Assembly (NCBI GenBank): GCA_964057225.1
Contig: OZ059896.1
Span: 18,100,501-18,164,500, forward strand
Origin: Auanema rhodensis
Taxonomy: Eukaryota; Nematoda; Chromadorea; Rhabditida; Rhabditidae
DNA length: 64,000 nt
Reading direction: 5' to 3'
The position numbers and the translations under genes are program-made. Under the pieces are notes generated by a model. The model was not told where the DNA came from and ran no database searches. It saw only the letters and a program-made list of their open reading frames with translations. Below are positions 1 through 12,847 of this stretch, in pieces (position 1 is the stretch's first letter; every line of letters begins with the position of its first letter).

Positions 1-3000
1 ACTTGTTAAGTATATTAATATTACTAAAACAGCGGGGAGTAACAACATCGTATTACCCATTCGTTCACTACCGTTGGGAATGTTGTGGGCACGATAATAA
101 GAAAACCAATCTGTATAAACACGATCACGAGCATCTTTAACAATTCTACGGGTTCCTTCATCTAATCCAGGAGCGGCTGAATACTTTGCATTATTAAAAA
201 AAGGAATTATAATTTAATACCAGGGTCAAAAAGTAAAATAGCTACTAAAGCACAGAATTCAACATCTGTTGTCCCATTATGATACATAGGGCCCGAAAGT
301 TCGTGTAAAGAATCTCGAAGAGGTACGACGAATAACCTTTAAACAAATGAAAAAAAAATTTTTTAAACTCATATTACTTTATGAACGTTTCTTTATCCAT
401 TGGTTCGCCATTCATCGTTATCTCAACTGATTCAGGCTCGTTAAGGTCGGTGAAGGTTCCATCAGAATGAATAATCCTTAATGTGGAAAATTAGCAGTTT
501 ATCAAAAATCAGAAATACCTATTAGTTTGGATTCCACCACCTTTCATGGTATTATAATGTTTTTCTAATATAGAAAAGGAAACAGAAAGGTGTTTGAGCA
601 AAGCAACCTAAACAATATAAATTTAATATTTAGTTAAAGTTAAGCAGTTACCTTATCATCTAATGAAAGTTTAGGAAATGGATGGATTGAGTTTAAGAAT
701 TCAACATACATACTAATTTCAATTCTAAGTTTATTTTTGTCCACTCTATGTCTTTCGAAAAATTTTGTTGGTCGAGAAATCTAAATTAGTTAAATTTCTA
801 TTTTGTTTTAATTATTAAAGCTTACTGATGGTGTTCCTGCTAAAATATCACGAATAGTACTAGGGCAATATATTAATCTTCTTCGTTCTAATAACTTTCT
901 ATATTCAATCACCATACATTCGATCATATTCTGGTGAGGATCATATGTTGGGCAATTAACATCTGATGGCGAATGCGATTGAGTAGAGCCTGAATAAAAA
1001 ATAAATCATAAATTCAGACAAAAAAGATATTTACTAATTGAATCTTCTAGTGTTAATTCAGTTCTTGATCCAGAAGATCCAGGTCGAACACTATAATCAA
1101 ACTGAAACAACTCAGTAGAAATTCAGCTGTTTGAATATTAAAAACGAACTGCGTCACCTTCCATCTCTACCTTAGGGACTATTAATCCATCAGAACGTAT
1201 ATGCTTCACATAAATGAATATAACAAAAAAAGGAAAAAATACACACATACCGGATTGAATTCGGGAGATATTTCGGGTTTTTCAGCAATAATCGTATTCC
1301 GAAAAGCTATTAAGTGATCGGCCAGAGTACTAAAATGGAATTAACAGATTTGCCAGCTTAGATAAATACTAACCGATTCTGATTGAAATTTGGATCTTCT
1401 ACTGCTAATATCTTCGGAGTTGGGCTGGGAGAGGTTCGTTTACGTCTTCTTTCAGCTAGCGAAATAGGAGAATCCGACGATCTTTTAACACTAGGAACAC
1501 TGTTTTGTTTTGCTCCAATCGAATCCCGATGCGGTTGAACGGCTTAAAGCAACAAGCATTAATACTATAAATTGGTAAAAATGGCTGCCGAAATTTTATG
1601 CAATGTCAAAATAGGAAAATAGAGCACAAGCGCTAAAAAGCAGTTTAAAAATATAATTTAACCTAAAACAAGGACCATTTTAAATATTAATAAAGGTTAT
1701 TTTGTTTTTCAATTAATAATAAATTTCTTATTTTAAAATTATACCCATTGGATCCATTCCTTGAGCTAAACATTTTTGTAATCGACATGCACGGCAGTAA
1801 CATCGATGATCTAAAAAATTTATATATTATGCACTTATATTTAAAAAATACATATTTATACAAAACAAATTCAGCTTGCAAAAATAAATATCGTACGTTT
1901 ATCAATGGGACAATTCATGTGTTCAGGACCCTCCTTCTTACACGTATACTTTCTTTTTTCAGAGATAGTTCTACGAAAAAATGCAGAACAAGCCGCACAT
2001 GCTATGGCACCAAAGTGAAATCCAGCCTTTTCGGCTTCGCACACCTGCAAGTAGAAAAATCATGTAAATCTAAAATATAAAAACACGCACGCAGCAAGGT
2101 CCAGTGACAACATCACTTTTGTTATTCTTTTTGTAAGAGGACGATTTTGGTTCGGCTGGGTGGTCTAAATTATCCTCATAAGCACTAGGATATACAACTA
2201 TTTGCTCCATATCATTATCATCCGAATATGGCGTCTGAAGAAAAAGGAATTATCATTGTGACTATTATGAAGCATTGATAATCAATTGACGCTAATATGA
2301 TACATACATTGGCCTTTGTTAGCGATCTTGTGGTCTCACTCAATTGGACACTTTCATTTAATTCTTTCTATAAATTTGATTTTTGTAGAAAAATTAAACA
2401 ATATTTCTGCGTACTGAATGATGAAGTCTTAAAAATGCAAGTAAATCCGATGAATTTTCACCCATACTATCCTTTGGTGTTGTATTATTCTGCTAAATTA
2501 ACAGATAGATTAATATAAAGTATATAGTTTATCAATACAAACCCCAGAAAAAATAGTTCCAGCATCACTTTTCATAACCAGTTCAATCTTTGGAGATCGA
2601 GCAGGTACATTAAACGGGAAGTTACTATCTCTGGAATTGAACTAAAATAATTTTGAGGTGAAAATCAGTTATATAATTAGATTTTTCAAGTAAGAAGTAA
2701 AAGCTAAAATTAAAGCTAATTTCAATAATTTTCACGTTACAATCGTACTACAGCACATCGTGATAGCCACCATAGACATCATACGGGAGAAAACAGAATG
2801 CAAGCGGCGGAGGGCACAGACAGTCAGCGTAACAAGAAGAATGTAGTTTGCTCAAGCGCATTATATAAACTAAGCATGACAGCGAAACTTAAATCGCAAA
2901 CTTCTAGCTTTCAGCTGCTTTCTATATTTTATGAAATCTGTGTCTCCTCCCATTCTCACTATTAATAACCCTGGAGAGAAAAAGAATACTAACCGTTTGG

Positions 3001-3665
3001 GAGCACAATCGCCTACAACATGATAATGATTATGGTGAGGTATCTGAAACCAAAGATTTTAAAATTAAAAATTGAATTACAATTTTCATGCGCAAATATA
3101 TATATTTGACTTTTTCGTGGAAATGTAGGCATACATATTCGAAAAACTTTCCGGCAATTTATGAAAAATGGGAATACCTGATTAAGTTGAACTGCACTAT
3201 TATTGTTATTATTATTATTATCGTTGCTATTATTCTCATGGCTCTGACCAATAAGACCCGTACCCATGAAAGCCCAATTTATTTCGCTAGAATTTTGGTG
3301 ATATATTAAATATGCTACAAATAGCACGTTACTTGGTAGGTTTTGGTGGATGAATATTTCGAACCAATCTAGCGACGTCTGGCACAATTAGTTTAGAAAA
3401 GTCATTTCTAATCACACTGCTTTGAGAATTCATCACTGTTGGTCCTAGTACACTAAATTTAGAATAACAATTATTGCTGAAAGAAAATAAAGATAGACCT
3501 TTGTGTATAAAACGACGCCCTATCACGATCACTCATTTGTCCAGGTTCTAACTTTGTTAAGTTGGTGAATACCATACTGTCCTGAAAATAGCTAACTCTA
3601 AAACTTGAACACCCTTTTCAAACCTGTACTGAGCTATCTGCTTGAGGATATATTAGATTGGGCAT
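1..3665 (-). CDS. Nuclear hormone receptor (C4 zinc finger), 3' end outside window
   Basis: Ligand-regulated or orphan nuclear transcription factor. I assembled about 21 exons: 3624-3665, 3500-3581, 3333-3476, 3178-3286, 2994-3043, 2543-2630, 2415-2489, 2308-2367, 2091-2234, 1897-2044, 1745-1810, 1374-1542, 1251-1329, 1171-1203, 1035-1101, 826-989, 652-780, 519-607, 378-476, 221-336 and 1-176. The DNA-binding domain spans 2091-2234 to 1745-1810. Finger 1 has C-x2-C-x13-C-x2-C with P-box CAACSAFFRR, and finger 2 ends CRACRLQKC followed by a GM box. The ligand-binding domain has the helix 3-5 signature (DDK..LLKHLSVSFSILE), ALVAILLFDP, and a helix-10 GNTMLLLP. Helix 12/AF-2 must lie beyond base 1. 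The N-terminal part is long and Asn/Ser-rich. Start ATG at 3665 directly follows a TTTTAG acceptor, suggesting trans-splicing. The P-box is of the type common in expanded nematode receptors, so the DNA site cannot be predicted. Weak point: the acceptor of exon 2543-2630. Confidence 0.5.
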
Positions 3666-5066
3666 CTAAAACAAAATAAATCTAGTATATCTTTAAAACT
3701 CATGTAAACTCTGTAAAAAGAAAAAACTAACATAAGAACAATATACAAATCAGCTTCGCAAGTAATGTAGCCACTAGAAATTGATACAAATTCGCAAATG
3801 AACAAAGTAAAGTCAGAACTACTTATAACTATATTTCTCAAATAGATGAACATATGTATCTCAATTTCTTTTTTGAACTTTTCAATTCCTCCAAGAAAAC
3901 TCTCTTCACGTTCTTACACAGTCAATACTAAGAATATCCTCAAAACATAGTCTCATACAACTAAACTTTGCACGATATTGTTTAATTTAACTGTTGTCTG
4001 GAGCATGTGCTCATTCCTTCCTATCCGTTGAATTTATGCTGTGGTGAAATCGCTTTCTTAGAGATAAAAAATTACCCTGGCAAAATTCTGGTGAGTGTGC
4101 TCCTAATTACAATAACTTGGTTCCACATTTTAAAATTAAAACCACATCTTTAAATTAAACTACTCGAGCTCAAACTATCAATTATGGAAGTTTGGAAAGA
4201 ACAAGAAACAGATAAGTTCGAATAACTTCTTTTCTCGTAGTTTACACTGCGTATTGAATTGTACAAAAATTACTACAGTATGAATTATGATCTGTCGGAT
4301 AGGTCAGAAAAATAGCCAAGGGCCACATACAGAAGTAATAAGAAACAATTTGTATAGAAACAAGTTTAAGAATTTAAAAAAATTGATACATGCGATACAA
4401 AGGTGAACATATTGAAATATTAGCTGTGATTAGATGTTATGTTGAATACCAAAAATAGGCGGAATACGAATAAAATATCAATTAATGGAAGTAATATATT
4501 GATACTATCAGATCATAGAAGAGCACAACAGTCAAATTGTTCATAGATAGGAATGATAATTCAATTAAAAGTTAAGAGCGTTATCATTTCACGTAAAATT
4601 GACGTGATGATTAACATATTGTTTTCTTTGTTATAATGGGTTTGTCTATTGAATTGATTCTTGGTTAATGACCAATTTGATGAAAAAAAAATTCGTTCAC
4701 GATATTTTCGTAGACAATACATAGAAAATATAAAAAATAATCACAAATTGTGAAAATATTTCAAAATTCTTTAACCTTATTTTGATATGGCATTATCGTT
4801 ATGGCGTCATCGTATTTTAATAGCTGATTATATCAATAACATATACAGACATACATGCGTGCATATAAGTCAGACACATGATATGTGCATACTTGGTATT
4901 GTTATTTTACGAGAACTATTGATATTAACACCTGAGTAATATCGGTACAATCATTCATTTTTCACTTTTTTTTTAAAATCAGTATAGCTTTAACAAAGAC
5001 ATTATATTCTTTATTACAATAACATTTTAACTATATTACGAACAGTTAATTTCATTGTTCCATATT
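3666..5066. other. Intergenic, AT-rich, no gene seen
   Basis: Lies between the start of the receptor gene and the 3' end of the next minus-strand gene. No open frame with good splice sites, no tandem repeat and no RNA gene could be recognised. It should hold the promoter of the receptor and the 3' UTR of the secreted gene. Confidence 0.5.
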
Positions 5067-6714
5067 CTACTCGTAGTCGTCCTCTTCAGCTGCCTTGTTC
5101 TTCTTATTATTTTTCTTATTGTTCTTGTTGTTCTTTTTCTTATTTTTGTTGTTGTTGTTGTTGTTTTTTTTGTTTCCATTATTATCAATTATAGGATCAC
5201 TTAAGATTTCGTCGGCAGTCTCAACAGCTGTAGCCATACCAGAAGTTTCTTTCACAGGGAATGGAAGAATCTGTACTTGAGGCCTCACCTTAAAAAACAA
5301 TTTCATTAATTAATACTTTAGTATCTACCTGGCTAATAGTTTGTCCATTGAATGTATTCTGATTGTGGAAGGCCGACTAAAACAAAACAATGTTCTTCGA
5401 TTTCATAAACAAACTCATACTCTATATCTGTTGAAAGCATCAGTTGTATTTCTATGAATATCAGCTAAAATTAAAGCGAAAATCTGGAATTAGGTTTTGC
5501 ACATCAATCACGTACAACCAGATATATCGTTAAGCTTACACGGCTACTATCAGGATGTCTAGAGAAAATATCAGCTTGACCCTTGATGAGATCAGTTAAA
5601 TTCTGATTTTTATTAGCTACCAAAGTTTTGAATTCAGCACTGATTGATGGCAAATCAGCAACAATTCTAAAATAAAAAGAAATAGTTATTGTACAGTACA
5701 TTTACAAACGCATACTTTTCTTTCTTTTTTTGGTCAATTCTAATTCTAATTTAGAGCTAGATCTTCTTTGTATGTTTAAAATTAGGTAAATACTCAAAAC
5801 GTCTGTATATGACTCATTCCCGAAAGAAATTACGTTAAAATATTTGTTTTACGTGTATTGTTTCCACGCCAATAATCTCTCTCTCTCTTACTATCTTTGT
5901 ATTATGAATTTTCTTATGAATCAAGCTTACTTATCCAATCGTTGAATCTGTTCCTGACCAATTCCAGTCATTTTGTCGAGCATAGCTTGCAATTTTGACT
6001 GAAGTACATAAGTTTAACTGTGAAAATCTCATATAATTACTTACTGATTGGTTGCATTTTTGGCCCCATTCTACTAACTTCTGCTGAATAACATTAAAGG
6101 TGGAAGACATGCCACTTTTTTGAATTTCATTAAAAGATTTTCTATAATTCATATTTTATTATAATAACTATGAGATACTTCGATCTTACTTGCAATCAGC
6201 AGAAAGGTTTCCGAACATTTTGTCCATAACATTCTGGGAATATTGAGAGATCATGCTTTGGAATTCCTTATTTTTTTCAAGATTCTAACAAAGATTACTT
6301 TGTATTTTTTTAAACTTTTTTTCATACCTTAAGCTTATCGACAAGTTTACCGCTGTCCAACTTCAACATATCATTGGCAATGAATTCTTTTTCGAAAATG
6401 TTGGACAAGTTTTTGTTTTTGAAACCTTCTGCGATATTTGTAAAGTTGACTATAAACTTGTTGGAGTCTTGGTTGAAGTTAAGTTTGTCAATGTATGGAA
6501 TTGGTGCGACAGATGCTCCATTACCACCAGTTAGCTTGTTTAAATGTGCTGCACCAGCACTTTGAAGACTACTAAATATGACAACAAATGAAAAATGAAT
6601 ATCAAGAAGAGACATATTTGCATAAAAAGTGTAAAAAAGTTCAATTTACCTCACTAATTTATTGAAATCACATTGCACACTGACGACCAGAAGTGATAAC
6701 AATACAGCCCGCAT
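5067..6714 (-). CDS. Secreted helical orphan protein with Asn/Lys-rich acidic tail
   Basis: I do not recognise the family. Nine exons join in one frame to about 342 residues: 6650-6714, 6328-6571, 6190-6284, 6045-6141, 5931-5998, 5540-5666, 5421-5483, 5329-5376 and 5067-5288. The protein starts with a clear signal peptide (MRAVLLSLLVVSVQC). A long, mostly alpha-helical, Lys/Gln/Asn-rich body follows, with a few cysteines (LSADCKKSFNEI, GQKCNQS). The C-terminal exon encodes about 25 residues of almost only Asn and Lys, then the acidic end AAEEDDYE. The ATG at 6714 lies two bases after a TTTAG acceptor, so trans-splicing is likely, and a TATA-like sequence sits about 165 bp upstream. By size and secretion it resembles its SXP/RAL-2 neighbours, but I could not find the conserved WA.K.GV block, so I do not assign it to that family. 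Confidence 0.5.
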
Positions 6715-6877
6715 GGCTAAACAAAAACCAAAATATCAGAAAAAGAAGTTGAAAAATAATAATGAGATATATGATTAAGTATATTAATATATATATTTGT
6801 TCAATAAATATATAAAGTTTCATATTATATTTACTAAAAAATACTAGGCTGCTGTCTGATTAATGGCGTTGAAAAAT

Positions 6878-6886
6878 CTTTTTATA
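6878..6886 (-). promoter_or_regulatory. TATA box of the secreted orphan gene
   Basis: Reads TATAAAAAG on the minus strand, about 165 bp before the start codon at 6714. The stretch between would be the outron removed by trans-splicing. Inferred from sequence and position only. Confidence 0.5.
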
Positions 6887-9015
6887 GTATTTCACCAATG
6901 GATTATTGAACTGAATTTTTTGAGATAAATCAGATTGAAATAAAAGAAAGTTTTTTTAACAACTAAATCAGTAGAGAGATGAATGAAGAGAATTTTTAAA
7001 TTAGATATTAACTACGGATTAAGTTGAACATACACATATCATCGCACAATATGTTATAAATCCTGCAGCATGGAGAAACGTGATGAAAGGAAAAAAAAGT
7101 TTTCTAGTTCAAAGTTTGAAAGATATTTGGGTACACAATTAAAAGTAAAAACATTTTTTTCATATAGTTCATGAACCTGAAATTAGAGAAATTTAAACTT
7201 GGAATCAACTTGTCTTTCTCTTCTGTTTTATACATGATCATATTCAGCTTGTATCAAGTGGTATATCCAGGAAAAGTAATTATTCATTGTAAAAATTTTT
7301 GTTTAACTTTTTATTAAAAAAATTTCATTTTCTTGATTCAACATTTTCTTTTTTTTTTCAAATTATATTTAATCTTGTCAATTATATTTTTATTTCTGAC
7401 AACTATGTGTAGTTAATTCATGAGTTTAATCTTTCATTTAATCTTCAATAATCGAACATCTGAATCATACGAACATGATTAATCCATATTATTAAAATGG
7501 ATTTCATCTTTTAAACTGAGTATAAGTGTACCTGAAACATAATTCTAAAATATATTTATTTTTCATTTGAGGGTAAAAAAAAAAGAAAAAAACTAATTGA
7601 TTTTCGAAAATATCTGAAAATCTAATTTGTATTTAGTTTGTTTTCAATATAGTTTTTATTATTTATAAAATGTTTTCAATAATAAATACTTTTAGTTTCT
7701 TTTTATAATATTATTCTATTGATATATGTATTTATATATTAATATTAATAGATATATACTTATATTTTTCAGGATTCAATGTTATAAACTTCTTTTTCAT
7801 AATATTATCATTGACTTATATTATTTATGTCAAAATAATATTTTTCTTTTTTACAAATTCTTCAAGACCCTTTTTCACATAAATATAACTTTCTTTCTTA
7901 TTTTTACCATAAAAACGGTTTCATTTCAAAGTGTTATTGAATACTCCAAGATATCGTCAACAGAAAAATCTAAAATTTGATTTGATAAAAGTTCAAAAGG
8001 CTGAAAAATCTTCTAAAAATACTGAAAGAAAAAATTTTTATGATATATAAACATAAAGAATATTTAATAATAATAATCATATATATTATGTAAAATAACT
8101 ATCATAAGATCTTAGGAAAATCATATTTTTTCATTAATAATATAATGAAATAACTTTTGATCTCTACTTCACACACCTAAAACATTTTTGATCTGAAACT
8201 GAAGCTCATTGAACTTAATGAACTTTCATGTTTTAAATTTTTTTTTGTGTTTTTGTGACTTTATTTATTTTATCCGTTACATACACAATGACATATTCTC
8301 TTTCTATACAAAAGGAAAGTTTTTCAAAAAACCAATTAACCAATTCAGAATTTTAAGATTTTTCTTTTACTTTCTCTTAGTCATAATAGAAAATGAAAAA
8401 TTATTTATTTTTCTATAGAAAAACAGTGTTTTACTTCCCCATTTACTTTAGTTGATACTATAGGTTGAGCTGACTCATTCGAATAAGTGATATCCTTGTT
8501 CGAAGAGGATTACTTAGAGTCTGACTGAGCTGTTTGTATAAGCGCAATGAAAATAGATGAGCTTTGGAATGAGATTCTTCTGATTTCACTATTATAATTC
8601 TCCTAATATTAATTGTCAATAATTCTAAAATTATAATAAAAAATAGAAAGAATTACTTTCTAATAAAGGACAAATAAATAAAAAACAATACTGAAATTAT
8701 TTACTTGTGCTTATATACATACATATATTATATAGCCATAATCTATTATATTTCTTAAATATAGTAATATATTTGTTAAATTAAAATAATATATACACAA
8801 AATCCTTTAACATAAAATTCTTATATTGATTTATTTATTAAGTACGTTGGTTGTCGTAGTTTAGACTTTGCTAGAACAATTGATTATGCTCTCTATGATA
8901 TATACATATTATATCTGCGAATGATTATCGTTTGTTCAAAAGCTCAAAAGTTCGATAATTATGTAGATTATCGACTATTTTTCAATTATCGGGTTTTCGA
9001 GTTTTTTACTTTTAA
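6887..9015. other. AT-rich intergenic desert
   Basis: More than 2 kb with very high A+T and many T- and A-runs. The few open frames (for example 7726-7980 and 8209-8418) are Phe/Ile/Lys-rich, start in AT runs and lack splice context, so I regard them as chance. No RNA gene or tandem repeat was recognised. Confidence 0.5.
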
Positions 9016-9300
9016 CTAGAAATGATCCAGTCTTATGCTTCTTGGATATTTCTGTTTTTGAAAAATTGAATCACATTGTTTTAGGGTAAAACATTTGTCA
9101 TATTTCGAATATTGGAAATCAAAATTGAACTGAAAAAAACAAAAAATTTAAGAAAAATCCCAAAAACAAGTAACAAGAGGAATGATAAATTAAAATGATC
9201 CGGTCGGGGGTCATAAGATCCGCAGTACATTTTACGGATCCGGATCTAGCGAAATACCGCAATATTGCGGTTTTTCCAGATCTATCGATTCGACAACCCT
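9016..9300 (-). mobile_element. hAT-like non-autonomous element remnant, copy A
   Basis: Bases 9016-9243 match, in reverse orientation, 18559-18788 (copy B) over about 230 bp, including the GATCC-rich block and CAGTCTTATGCTTCTTGG. On the minus strand the outer end reads CAGGGTTGTCGAATCG, while the opposite end of copy B reads CAGGATTAAG. These look like the two ends of one element with a CAGGRTT terminus, as in many hAT elements. No transposase frame is present. The superfamily call is tentative; the shared repeat itself is directly visible. Confidence 0.5.
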
Positions 9301-9457
9301 GATACATATATATGTACATACAGTTCAGATATTGTATAAGACTAAGAGAAAGATCAAAATCTTTTGGTAGATAATCTTAAACTAATCTTAAGCTTTATTC
9401 CGAATTATATTGTTTGTTAACAATTGTTATTTAACAAGTGCATTGATGATTCAGAAA

Positions 9458-9528
9458 GAGGAGGAGATCGTTGGGTGGAGTTTGTATGTATATGGACTTC
9501 TCGGCCAGTATTAGAATAGTATATAAAG
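9458..9528 (+). promoter_or_regulatory. Core promoter of the Gly-rich SXP/RAL-2 gene
   Basis: A TATATAAAG box at 9520-9528 lies about 175 bp before the start codon at 9704. About 60 bp before the box is a GAGGAGGAG..GGGTGGAG..GTATAT arrangement. The paralogue at 17698-18252 has a similar layout on the minus strand (18328-18405), so this is probably a promoter type shared within the family. Confidence 0.5.
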
Positions 9529-9703
9529 CGAAGAAATGGCTAAGGAAATTACAATTCAATTTATTCAAGTTTTTAAAATATAAATATTATATCTTTTTAA
9601 CAAAACTATAACTTTTATTTAACTTATACACATGAAAAACACAAATTCTTTTTCTTTTTTTCCCTCTTTCAATTCCAAAATATTTTCTTTTTTTCAGTTA
9701 AAT

Positions 9704-11144
9704 ATGGTTTATAAACCACTTATCATCACTATTCTAAATTTTCTCTGGTTGTTTTCAACTACACATGGGGCACCAGCATTCTCTGAAGAACATGGTGGAT
9801 CTAGTTTGAGAAGTCTAGGAATGATTTCATCGGGAAGTATAAACTCAGCAGGAGATTTAAAAGGCTCCACTAACCTAAGCAGTTCAAGAGGATTTCTTGG
9901 TTCAGGACGACCATCAGGACTCGGAGGTGGCGCTTTAGAAGGCGGCATCAAGTCCACAAATGCAGGTGGAGCTGGCTTAGGACGACCATCAGGGCTCGGA
10001 GGTGGCGCTTTAGAAGGCGGCATCAAGTCCACAAATGCAGGAGGAGCTGGCTTAGGACGACCATCAGCACTCGGAGGTGGCGCTTTAGAAGGTGGCATCA
10101 AGTCCACAAATGCAGGAGGAGCTGGCTTAGGACGACCATCAGGACTCGGAGGTGGCGCTTTAGAAGGGGGCATCAAGTCCACAAGTGCAGGTGGAGCTGG
10201 CTTAGAACGACCATCAGGACTCGGAGGTGGCGCTTTAGAAGGGGGCATCAAGTCCACAAATGCAGGAAGAGCTGGCTTAGAACGACCATCAGGACTCGAA
10301 GGTGGCGCTTTGGAAGGCGGCATGGGAAAGTCAACTAACATGGAAAGAACTCGTTTAGAACGTTCAGCAGTGCTCGGTACTGATACTTCAGAAGGTGATA
10401 TGAATAGATCAATCAATTCAGGAAGCACAGACGATTCTATAAACGAAGGAAACCTTGACTTAAGTATTGGCTCTATTGCACCAGTTAGCATTACAGATTC
10501 TATCGAAGAAAAAGATATGGATGGATTAGACATCTTAGCACCATCATTGGCAGGCCTTACTGGTTCTGGTATTTCGATCGGAATTCTAGGTCTTCCGATT
10601 CGTATTCAAGATATTCCATTCCTTCGCGATATGTCAGAACTAGCAATCAAATCATTCTCAGATATCATAACAACAAAAAATTCTTCAATTAGAGAAAGAT
10701 ATCAACAAATTCGTGATTGGGCAAATCAGTATGGTATTAGTCCAGTTGTAGATACCTATTTTGCTCAGCACACAGCTCAAACTCAACAACATCTTCGGAA
10801 AGCCTACAAGACTTTTAGCCTTTCACCAGATTCAATCCAACAAATCAACAATATTCTAAGCAACTTAGATCAAACACCTGATCATACAAAGTCGGATTTA
10901 TCTGAGCTTTCAAAAACAGATCCAAAAGTAAGATAATTAGTATTATGAAATCAAAATTAAAATTAATCTATTTCCTTTTCAGGTTGGTAAAGTTATAGGA
11001 TATTTGCTTAATGCAAGATCCAAAATGAATTCTAAGAATGGTGCTCACAATAAGATGTTCAAAGGTAATAAGCGAATGAGAGGAATGAGCCCACAAGGAC
11101 GTAAAGGAAATTTGCGTGATCATAGTAGAGAAGATATGGCTTGA
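9704..11144 (+). CDS. Secreted SXP/RAL-2 (DUF148) protein with Gly-rich tandem repeats
   Basis: Two exons, 9704-10927 and 10983-11144, give about 461 residues. A signal peptide (MVYKPLIITILNFLWLF...HGAPA) is followed by six 25-residue repeats of the type GRPSGLGGGALEGGI-KSTNAGGAGL, a Ser/Thr-rich linker, and a C-terminal domain with IRERYQQIRDWANQYGI..VVDTYF. That domain matches the amphipathic core of the SXP/RAL-2 family (Pfam ANIS5_cation-bd), secreted proteins abundant in parasitic nematodes. The last exon adds a basic tail. I chose ATG 9704 because a TTTTTTCAG acceptor lies just before it and the signal peptide starts there. The frame is open back to 9632, but that part probably belongs to the outron. 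It is two to three times longer than the other family members here because of the repeat insertion. Confidence 0.5.
9905..10330 (+). repeat. 75-bp coding tandem repeat, about six copies
   Basis: Copies begin near 9905, 9980, 10055, 10130, 10205 and 10280. Each encodes 25 residues rich in Gly, Ala, Ser and Leu. The first five are nearly identical and the sixth is diverged, so expansion is recent. The unit length is a multiple of three, so the frame stays open on the opposite strand too. Confidence 0.5.
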
Positions 11145-11440
11145 ATCATCATTACCAATTACATACGATTTGAATCAAATTTAATTTAAATCAACATTCC
11201 ATTAATAATATTATATTTGATAAATATATATTAATATGTTATATTCAAAAAAGAAAATATTTTAAGTTTGATACAATTAAGACCAAATATGAAAATTTGT
11301 TGTAATTGAATTGTGTACCTATATTTTTCCAGAAAATACAGTATAATCAATCAATCAATATTTATTAAATAACATTACTTTTGTTATTCAATAGACGACA
11401 ATTCAGCATAAAAACTGTTCCAAAAAAAAAAACAAAAAAC

Positions 11441-12009
11441 TTAGAACTTTCCTTGGAATTTCTTCTTCTGTTCTTCACTGATTACTATTTCTTGGAAAAT
11501 TGCTGACTTGGGTAGAGTTTGAACTTTAGATAAAACAATTTGAATAATTTCAAAAGCCTATAAATATATATAATTAGTGGTTATGCAATACTTATAAAAC
11601 ATACTCTTGGATACTTGATGTATAAATCTAGAAGATGGCTCTGCATTTCAGCTATATCCTCATATTGATTCTCAATTCGTAGCATTTCTTCGAACACTTT
11701 TGGTACTTGTTTGAAAAAATTCATAACGTCTTCATTTTGTCCTCTCATTAAATTGACAACTCTATCATGTGCAACTTGAAATTCTTTGGTTATATTATGC
11801 TTTTCAGCAAATAACATGATTTTCTTTTCTTTCTCTTCGTTGTTCATGTTATGTTCTTGTAAAGTTTGAGATATTTCTTGAATATCTTGTTTAGACAAGT
11901 TGGAAACGATATGTTGAATCTCATCAGCAAAGAAATCATCAAATCCTTTAAGAGGAGCACAAGAAATAGTCGAGACAAAAATGAAGAAAGATATATACTT
12001 TAACATCAT
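11441..12009 (-). CDS. SXP/RAL-2 (DUF148) family secreted protein
   Basis: Two exons, 11605-12009 and 11441-11557, encode about 173 residues. A signal peptide (MMLKYISFFIFVSTISCAP) is followed by an all-helical domain. The block KKIMLFAEKHNI..EFQVAHDRV corresponds to the family's WA.K.GV helix pair, and the C-terminal exon begins after YPR, where the related genes also have their intron (NPE). Start ATG 12009 lies four bases after a TTTCAG acceptor. It is more diverged than the genes at 17.7 and 20 kb, with Phe replacing the usual Trp in that helix. A TATAAAAGG sequence on the minus strand near 12193 may be its TATA box. Family assignment is by motif and shared intron position. Confidence 0.5.
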
Positions 12010-12712
12010 TTAACCTGAAATATTGTTTTATTATAAATAATATAATTTATAAAAGAAGTAAGAAGTAAAAGTTAAATAAATAAAGATAAACAACACAGAA
12101 ATGTTATACAATTTTAGTTAAAATAAAGAATATATGAAGTTTAGTCAATAGATATAAAACAAAAACAATATAAAACTACTATATAGAACCTTTTATACAA
12201 AAGTTTTAAAAACAATTATTGCAATTTTATAAATATAATCGAAATATTATTGTTTTGACTCATATTTTAAAAATGTTTCATCAATGAAATTTATTGAAGT
12301 TGTCATGAACGGTATGCATGAATATATAAGATGTATAAAGAATTTTGTTGATATAAATCTATAATGAAATTATTTAATATTTGATTATTGATTGTTTTAT
12401 ATTAAATGTTCTATTATATAGATATGCTGATTAATTACTTGGCCAACTATGAGAAACTTGAGTGTTCCATGTATCCGTGGTGCAATTTCTGTATTCAAAT
12501 ATCTTCTAGCTTGTTAACATGAACCATCTCATATTTTTTTCTTTTTCCATTTAAAGTATATTAATCAGATCCTTGGGAGCACCTCCAAACAATCATGTAT
12601 CAACTGGTCTGAGCTGATCACAAGAGCTGATCACATAAATGCTTTTTTCCGATCACCCCCATAAAGACATTACTCTTCGGTTCTAGTGCAGCTCTGCCAA
12701 ACGGCGCATGGT
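12010..12712. other. Intergenic, AT-rich
   Basis: Upstream region of the SXP/RAL-2 gene that ends at 11441. Apart from the TATA-like site near 12193 nothing was recognised. Confidence 0.5.
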
Positions 12713-12847
12713 TTTTTAATATTAATTATTAGTTGTATATAGTTTGATGATACAGTATCAGAATTATTATTTTATTTAAAGATACTATCTATACTGATTA
12801 AAATAAAATAATTGACTCTAGTTTCGTAAGCCCCGCCCCTTTTGACA
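12713..12847. repeat. 135-bp perfect direct repeat, copy A
   Basis: Identical by eye over 135 bp to 15681-15815, same orientation. It is AT-rich with the conspicuous end TTCGTAAGCCCCGCCCCTTT. It abuts the coding start of a mariner remnant. The two copies flank about 2.8 kb that holds the mariner remnant and the LRAT-like genes. It does not look like an LTR (no TG..CA ends). Confidence 0.5.

Noticed and set aside
9709-10533. 274-residue open frame on the minus strand opposite the Gly-rich repeats
   Set aside because: It is the antisense of a 75-bp in-frame repeat. It has no signal peptide, splice sites or domain, and the sense gene is well supported.
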